A stretch of DNA of 64,000 nt from Pyrenopolyporus hunteri (taxonomy: Eukaryota > Ascomycota > Sordariomycetes > Xylariales > Hypoxylaceae). Position 1 is the first letter of the stretch, and every line of letters begins with the position of its first letter. Below the pieces are notes generated by a model. The model made no database searches. It saw only the letters and a list, made by a program, of their open reading frames with translations, and was not told the origin of the DNA. The stretch is taken from the NCBI GenBank assembly GCA_902806595.1, contig CADCXC010000043.1:496001-560000 (forward strand). The letters are read 5' to 3'. The translations under genes and the position numbers were made by a program. Shown here one piece after another: positions 57,256 to 64,000 of the stretch.

Positions 57256-58688
57256 TCACAACACTCTTAAACCATTCGAAGAACCTAATTACCTACTTAT
57301 TTATATTTTATATCCCGGCGGCGCTTCCCAACATATCTTCCAAAACTCCCTTCTATTGGAAGTTTACTGAGCGTAGTTTGGAAGCTCATACTCCCCAAGT
57401 TACGCACGTCGAGAAAGAACGACGCCCGGGGAATAACCACGGAGGGTGACGCAAGCATCGCCGCCACCGACACTTCGTTTGTTGTAAATGTTCTTGCTAC
57501 TCTTAAAGTCCCTCGAATTTCTTTTTAGGTACCACCTATGCAGAAGTCTATTGGTTAAATCTTAGACAATGTGGGCAAAACTCTGCGATGGTGCTGGTCA
57601 CACTACCTGCTACTCATATTGCGGATATATAAGACATGACCTCATCCGGTATGTATAACCCAATTTTCAGCTTGGATGATTAGATGGCTTGCGCGATGAG
57701 CAAGCTATCTCCATCATTATGCGGATGTCATCACGGCATTGCCCTAGCGATAGTCTATCGAAGGAAGATTGACGCAGAACTGCCAAAGCATGCTATGAAC
57801 GATCTGCCTCCGAACGAGACCAAGCCGAACGAAACACATTACTAGTACTGCTAAGGAGGGGACTGTTGCACTACCTATTTCCAGTTCTGTAGAGGAATCA
57901 AGACAGGGATCATCTAAGTGTAGGTATACCTAGGTAGGTATAATTGGTATCGTAAGGGTTTAATTGGTAAAAGCTCCGGGGCCTTTAATTGCTTTTCTTT
58001 TCATTTTACTTTACTTTACCTTTTGTTTTAGTTGTTGCGTTCAGTGTCTAATATCAGGGCCCGTTACGTTTGATTTTCATCGTAAACTACCTACCTTACT
58101 TGAGGAGATATCTACGTAGCACCAAAATGAATGTCTAGGTAAATTAATATTTACCTTTTTAGGCAAAAGCCTATTGAAATTCTCGTGAGTATTAAGGTTG
58201 TAATTATGTTAGAAAAGCTTGAAAGTTCTATCCACGGGTATCGACAGGAGGCTTTTCAGGGGTAGGGGGTTGCATAATGAGGCCCCCGAGTTCACAAAGG
58301 GCTTGAGCCACATGGCAGCCACACGCACTAGCCATGTATAGCCACACTACGACCATCGGGTTCGAATCCTGAGTCTCTTCATCTTCCGACCCTTTCCCAA
58401 GCTTAGAGCTAACAATACATATTAACACGCTAAGTGCTTAAGCAATGCCCATTATGATGATTTAATGGGTACCCAAGTACTCACTAAGACTTGAGCCGTT
58501 ACTGGGGCGTTATGACATGCTTCACGGCACACACCACATGTCGAGTAATTCTTGGTATGGATGTGGACGGAACTTTTGGGAGTCATATCTACCTATACAG
58601 AATCTGATACGGTAGATTTTCTAAATCCGAACGAGATCTCCTATAATTAATTTCGGCCACAATAGCCGTGCTTAGAGACCCGGCGAGG
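57256..58688. other. Intergenic, no gene recognised
   Basis: Contains ACCTAGGTAGGTA at about 57928-57940 and a tRNA B-box-like GGTTCGAATCC near 58359, but no complete tRNA fold. A minus-strand frame at 58228-58428 is unrecognised. Confidence 0.4.
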
Positions 58689-60396
58689 ATGGACCATCAC
58701 CGGAAACGCCACTGCTGGGAGTGTCGGCGACGCTGTTTGGTGTGTGACTCCGCAAGACCCGTTTGCAAAAGGTGCTCTACCTCGGGCGTCGAATGTCCCG
58801 GGTACGGCGATGCGAAGCCTACAAGATTGAAATGGCTCCCACCTGGGAAAGTTATATCGCGACGGGGGCGGCGGGGTAAGACGCCTCTACCCGATGAAGC
58901 CGGGAACGGTCCAAACGAAGCGAAGGCTGGGATCACGGCAGAGCCGGCTTACGCGTCCATGATTTTTCGCGAAGTAGTCATCCCATCGTGGGAGCTCAGC
59001 ACAGATGTCTGCGCTTTGGCGGAGTGCGCGAAATATTGCAAGTAATTGATGAATTGAATCATTTGGAAACGATGAAGCTAACTGTAGCCGAATAGTTAAT
59101 TCTTGCATATATCACGATTTAGCCCCCATCCACGAACTAGGGGAAAACCCTCACATATTTCCCCTTTCCCCCAATCATCTCCGGACGGCCACTTGGAGGC
59201 CGGATTATCTGCAACTTGGCATGATCTGTATGACCTTGAGCCATCGAATTAACCAAACGAGAGGTGACACTCGGTCCAAGACTTTGGTCGCGAAATTCTA
59301 TTCTTACTGGGGTCTTGCACTTCGCTCCCTCAACGAGGACCTTAGCATAGAGGATAAGTGTACGGGTGACACGATGATTGCCGGGATATTAACACTCATG
59401 CTAGCCGATGTAAGTTTTAACCGCCATGAAATAGTAAGACTTGTACCCTGTTCTAAACAGTGTCCGGCTACAGATCCAACAGGGCACCTCGCTCAACTGG
59501 CGATGTCATCTAGAAGGGATTCACAGATTAATAATGCTGCGGGGCGGCTTCCGCGCGGTAGCCGAATCGATATCCTTAGAACCTTTATTACTTTGTCTCT
59601 GGTTGTACGTCACCCTAGGTCGAGAACGACTTAACGAATTCAAAAGGATACCAACATTAACCTCATATGTAGCATCTCGGTGATTGGAAACACAACATGC
59701 CCTGCATCAGACCTCACTATGACCAATTCTCAACTTGATGCCATTGGGCTTTTGCTTGGACAGTACCATGCCGCAGTACCCTCATTTCTTATGTGCCCTC
59801 TGCCGCTTTTCGCCGAAATTATTAGGATCACTCACCTACGAATGCGCGCGCCAAAATGCGGTACTACCACAATCGCAGACCTTACCCCGGAGGCTTACGG
59901 TATATTAGAACGTGTCCATGGATTTTCGCCTGAGCAATGGGCCATGTCGAAGGGCGTATCCCAAGAAGACTGGGCACTGATTGGTAGAGTCTACCAAGCT
60001 GCGGTGGCATTATACTGCATCTTATCACTGCAGAGTCTGTCCATCCTTCCCGTAGGTCCGGCGCTAAGAGCCTTCTGCTCCACGCACGGCCGGCTTCTAC
60101 AGCTTCTCATCGACAAGGCTTTGCTGTCTCCCAAGACCAAGAGGTTCATGATCTGGCCCTTAGTTGTGCTCGGTGTCGAAGCCGTTCACGATGATACGGC
60201 GATGCGCGCTTTTGTTGCGAAACAGCTGCCAGAACTGAGTCGTGATCTCGGTACTTATGCCCCGCTCACGGCGAAACATGTTCTGGAGTTATTTTGGGAC
60301 TCTGGAGAGACACGCTGGGACGATTGCTTTGACAGGCCATACGTCTTCACGGGGCAGATCGCTGCGAATACTAGTCGATTATCACCAGTTGACTAG
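58689..60396 (+). CDS. Fungal Zn2Cys6 transcription factor (509 aa, four exons)
   Basis: Exons are 58689-59041, 59088-59409, 59474-59604 and 59673-60396, 1530 bases in total. It looks broken until spliced; introns are 46, 64 and 68 bases with GT..AG ends. The N-terminal cluster has Cys at 9, 12, 19, 26, 29 and 36 (CWECRRRCLVCD..CKRC..CPGYG) with normal spacing and one extra Cys at 16. Downstream is a fungal-specific regulator domain: DLAPIHELGENPHIFPLSP, GMICMTLSHRINQTRG, TSLNWRCHLEGIHRLIMLRG and GFRAVAESISLEPLLLCLW. An in-frame ATG at 58668 would add seven residues. Nuclear; targets unknown. The nearest genes are an RTA1-type protein and the lipase, so local regulation is possible but unproven. 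Confidence 0.85.
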
Positions 60397-61429
60397 TTCG
60401 ATAAATCCAGGGCAGATGTGACGAATCAAGCGACACCAAGGTGTTATATTATATTTATCGTCAGCTCTAAGCAAATCTTCAGAAATGATGATAACTACAG
60501 CCTATTTAATTTGCCTGGCCGGCATTCAGGGAACTATCAAACAGCCATTCATATATCACGATATGTACCTACCTAGGTACCTAGGTAAGATACGCACACC
60601 ACCTATAACATTCTACAAACAGCGCTAATGCGATCATGAATATAGCGGGTTCTAGCGCACCCCTTCGATACCATACGACATATACCCCACCATAATAACT
60701 TCCTAGAGGTTCAAATTAGAGAGCGTCTACCATTATGTTCTCCTTTATAGAGCATATCCTACTACCTTATTATAATGGCCTAATCATAATACCTAAAAGT
60801 GTTCGTTAAGTTAGTCTCAATCCATTATATTAAGCTTTTACCGTTTGGTCTCCATGGTTACAGGAAGACTACGCCTTGACTATAGTGGAACGTGCGCTAA
60901 AGTCTGTTATAATTATAGTGGCTTTAGCGCTCTGTGCACCACGTTTGGGGGCCTGCGTGGCCTGCACCGACCTGAAACCCGAACACGCCGGTTCACACCT
61001 ACGAGTCGAACCGAGGTCGCAAAAGTAGGCGCGAAAGCATCCAAGTGCAAGATCTTCCAAGGGTCAGCATTTTGAATTTCATCCTCCACGTCTCATTAAA
61101 TTAATCGGGGAAGATGGATATATGTGTCGAGCGATCCCGATCAATGCTCTTAAACCAGGTGTTTAACGAAAAAATAGGCCCGCTTTATCTTTGTCCATCC
61201 CCCCTTTCTAGAAGCCTTGTTTATACCAACATTACAACCCCATCCTAACCTGACACTACGCCACATGCTGATAGTAAAAACCGCTCGTCTATAAGGTACA
61301 CTGACCAACTCCCATATTATACCTCGGAAGAGGAAACCCTCTCCCGGCCAACCCTTCATAACGTTGCCCCATAGAAAATTTTAAAGCTGACGGCTTAGGC
61401 TTCTTGCCGTGATCACAATACCACATATT
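60397..61429. other. Gap between convergent genes
   Basis: Contains the palindromic motif run GTACCTACCTAGGTACCTAGGTAAG at about 60565-60588 and a short hairpin at 60894-60930. A plus-strand frame at 60845-61075 covers the hairpin and is probably not coding. Confidence 0.4.
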
Positions 61430-62802
61430 TCAATTGGGCTGGCCGGGTACGCGTAAACCGGAATCCTTTCGGTGAACATCACCCGATCCTGGGTATTCGG
61501 TGAGCTCCGCAAACCCTTGTGCTCTTTCCTTCTTGCGGTATAAGAGGCCGAATGTCAGCACATGAGCAGTTTTCGCCAGAAGCGGCCGGTCGTCCGAATC
61601 CTCTTCGCCTTCAACCTCGATTCCATCCCTTGACAGATAAATATGGTGCTCTTTGGGAAGGAAGCGGCCCGGATTCCACACGTTCCATAGGACGGAGTTG
61701 ATGAGCATAAGGGTCGCCTCGAATATGTAAAAGAATACTTCGTACCGCAGGATGGGGCTGAGGTTTCTGAGGACCTCCAGATTATCAAGATCCACGTTCG
61801 TGTTTCCCGTATGCTCTACCAGGCGGTAGATGCAGCGTATGAGGATCAAAGTCATACTCGCGTACAACGTGATCAGCAGGGTATTGACGGCCCTAGAGTG
61901 TATATGCCCTCGCACACATCGTAGATGGAAGAGGGCCGCGAGGCAGACGAAAACGACTATAAGGCCGAGTTGAATTCCGAGGGCAGCTATTGTCAAATGG
62001 CTACCTAGCTCCTGTGTTACGTGCGACGATGACGGGTTCGATGACAGGGCCACCCCTAGGGAGTTGAGGGTTTCGACAAGACCCATTAAGCCGCCGAATA
62101 TAGTCATGACCTTGCCAGGTGGAAGGGGTGCGCAATGAGGGACGTAGTAGAATATTCGGCCGAGCACGTGGTAATTGGCGAGTTCAAGAAGCGGCCTAGA
62201 GCGATGAGAGATTTAGTCAGTTCGTTCTAACGCATGTTCGGCGTTAAAGGAGGAGGGATGGTGTGGGGCGTCATCTCTCTACTCACGGGCATACGTATAT
62301 GAACACCTGGCTAAGAATAAATATTATAAGAGGCAGGTTCGTAGTGATGCTGTACATGTAGTTATAGGCTCCATATTCGCGCAGCGCGTAGCCAATGGTA
62401 AACAGCACCGCACACACAGAATGTAGCCCGATCAACTTGAATGCTTTGTAGCGACTGATAGCCGACGTCAGGGATCTCGTCTAATCTGCCCGGTGGGAGT
62501 TCTACTCACTGACACTGCCATATATGAAAGACGGCTGAAACTGCGTAAGCAATGGTAAAGAATATGGGCGCTCCTTTATCGGGAGCGTAGACATATAGAC
62601 TGTATAGAACTGAATAGAGCTGATTGTAAGCAATGATGACGGCAGAGTTAGGGGTAGGAATTCTTACTGGGATCTCCAGCTGCCATCTTAGAAAATTACA
62701 ATAAGCCGATATAGTTCTAACATAAAGCTGAGTCGAATTGTATAGGAAGGCTAGATGACGGATGTCTAGGTCTGCTATTCCGTCTTCGCCGTCCTCGTTC
62801 AA
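61430..62802 (-). CDS. RTA1-family multispan membrane protein (about 408 aa)
   Basis: RTA1-like proteins are seven-span fungal proteins linked to lipid translocation and resistance to toxic lipids or sterol inhibitors. Exons are 62802-62510, 62454-62287 and 62195-61430, 1227 bases in total. APIFFTIAYAVSAVFHIWQC, AFKLIGLHSVCAVLFTIGYA, YMYSITTNLPLIIFILSQVF and ANYHVLGRIFYYVP match the family. YEVFFYIFEATLMLINSVLW and HPG-like WNPGRFLP occupy the last span. The C-terminal tail is long, acidic then polar. The N-terminal 70 residues are uncertain: a GTAAGAATTCC donor-like site at about 62670 and several AG acceptors upstream of LYVYAPDKGAP suggest an extra intron, which would shorten the start. 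Confidence 0.82.
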
Positions 62803-64000
62803 GGTCGTTGCTCTCGATAACTTACTAAAAGGTAAAATGTTCGTATTATAGAAAATAACTCGACAAATTCCTTCTACTCCGATCCATCGTGAGAGAAGAG
62901 GTTAATTATAAATACGGAAGAAGAAAAGAAAATTCCAGGCTGCCTCGTTCGAGGACATCGTCGCGTCCATAAGACTCGCATCGTCACTTATACACCTCGG
63001 CGCTTAACCCGAATAGGATAATAAAAATGCCAAGAAATCGAGCCCGTCGATCTGCAACAGCCCCACGTCTGCAGCATATTCCGCGCTAATCCTAGATAGG
63101 ATATCTTCAATGCCGAGATAATCTTGTGGCTTGGCTAGTTCTGTGGCTTGGCGATCCGGAGACATCCGACTGGGTTCGACGCTTACGCACGCCGGATTTT
63201 TCCCCTTTCCTCACAAATCGACGGGCTCTAGGCTTCAACATAAAGCTACAGCTACAGATGACCCCCGGTACTATACTTCACTTTCTATAATCCAAAGAGA
63301 TTAAGCACGTTAAGGGGTATATGGGTCCTCAAAGAGACTCACGTTCTGTTATGCTACTAACTACTCTGGAGAGGGGTAGATATTATCCTTCCACATGCAA
63401 TGAGGCTATTCCCTAATATCGGCGCCCAGACTTATCAAGGAGGCTTGGACTTGTTAGTTCAACATACGCTGAAGTTTCTCTACCTGCTATTTTTGCTCAA
63501 GATCGTAAGGTGCGTAACAGGCTTCAACAACACCGTGTCATCCCTCTCGCGAAAACGTACGCGTATATATATATACTAGAGCCGGCGTGTAGGTGCTGGA
63601 AAGCTATCTAGCTCGTCATATTTTCAGGCATAGGATATTATAGGGCATTCAGATAAGTCTCCGCAACATAAATATACCAGTTAACTCTTTTAGACGAATA
63701 TACTAGTATAACCCCTTGTCTTCAAAACGGACGCACGTCGAAAACACTTTCGCGCGAACCTCAATGTCAAGCTACCCAGTCCTTCGTCTAAATACATGCT
63801 CGTATCTTCTAATCCAGCATTAGAAGCCAGGCTACCCCTATCCCTTAGCCATCTACCTAGGTAGGCTCTCAGATGGATAATCTTAACGCATGAACACCGT
63901 CCTCCCGGAACTAACTATCAACGTAGTTTGCCCTACATATATCATTCAGGAAATATGGATTTCCTACTTTGTTGCAAGTCGGTGGCTCGATCTCAAGCGC
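62803..64000. other. Window end, no gene recognised
   Basis: Upstream region of the RTA1-like gene and beyond. Includes ACCTAGGTAGG at about 63856-63866 and a TATA-rich run near 63560. No open frame above 60 codons that I can support. Confidence 0.4.

Noticed and set aside
58340..58385. Possible tRNA gene from a B-box-like GGTTCGAATCC with a pairing T stem
   Set aside because: I could not form matching acceptor, D and anticodon stems around it.
58689..60396. Degraded Zn2Cys6 pseudogene
   Set aside because: All apparent breaks are resolved by canonical short introns giving a continuous 510-codon CDS.
60845..61075. 76-codon plus-strand frame in the 60.4-61.4 kb gap
   Set aside because: It covers a hairpin related to transposon ends and shows no protein family.

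Overview
This window is nuclear DNA of a filamentous ascomycete (Pezizomycotina; a Sordariomycete is my best guess). The evidence is short GT..AG introns with CTAAC/CTGAC-type branch sites, fungal-only families (DUF1996, RTA1, SMP, fungal LCCL membrane protein, Zn2Cys6 regulators), and a 7-kb AT-rich block with the transition-only signature of repeat-induced point mutation (RIP). I rebuilt the gene models by hand, choosing splice sites that restore protein family alignment and keep every total CDS length a multiple of three. I found no rRNA, convincing tRNA, CRISPR array or bacterial-type operon.

Layout. 1-13 kb: an erythromycin-esterase-family gene broken by one in-frame stop, a tiny two-exon gene (53 aa), two tandem secreted DUF1996 paralogues, and a seed-maturation-protein (SMP) stress gene. 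13-25 kb: a short interstitial telomere-type repeat, a RapZ-C-terminal-like protein, a secreted alkaline phosphatase, the queuine tRNA-ribosyltransferase accessory subunit, an LCCL-domain multispan membrane protein, and two small cysteine-containing, probably secreted proteins. 25.6-32.6 kb: an AT-rich relic bounded by 122-bp direct repeats, most likely an LTR retrotransposon destroyed by RIP; inside it almost every remaining C is in CpG. 33.4-33.9 kb: a SEC11-like signal peptidase pseudogene next to the relic.

35-44 kb: a family 25 glycosyltransferase, a MITE with long terminal inverted repeats, convergent NOP10 and NOB1 (both ribosome biogenesis), and a regulator with two tandem Zn2Cys6 clusters. 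46-57 kb: accessory metabolism, with a TauD-type dioxygenase, an UNC93-like transporter, an uncharacterised conserved protein, a maltose-O-acetyltransferase-type enzyme, a second MITE-like element, a TPMT-family methyltransferase and a class 3 lipase. 57-64 kb: an orphan coding fragment, a four-exon Zn2Cys6 regulator and an RTA1-family membrane protein.

Working together: the TauD-like dioxygenase, the transporter beside it and the TPMT-like methyltransferase could form a loose sulfonate/organosulfur module, but this is inference. The small secreted genes beside the RIP island resemble the arrangement seen in compartmentalised fungal genomes. Long intergenic stretches (6.2-9.6, 43.8-46.2 and 56.7-58.7 kb) hold little I can name, apart from dispersed ACCTAGGT/TAGGTACC motifs.
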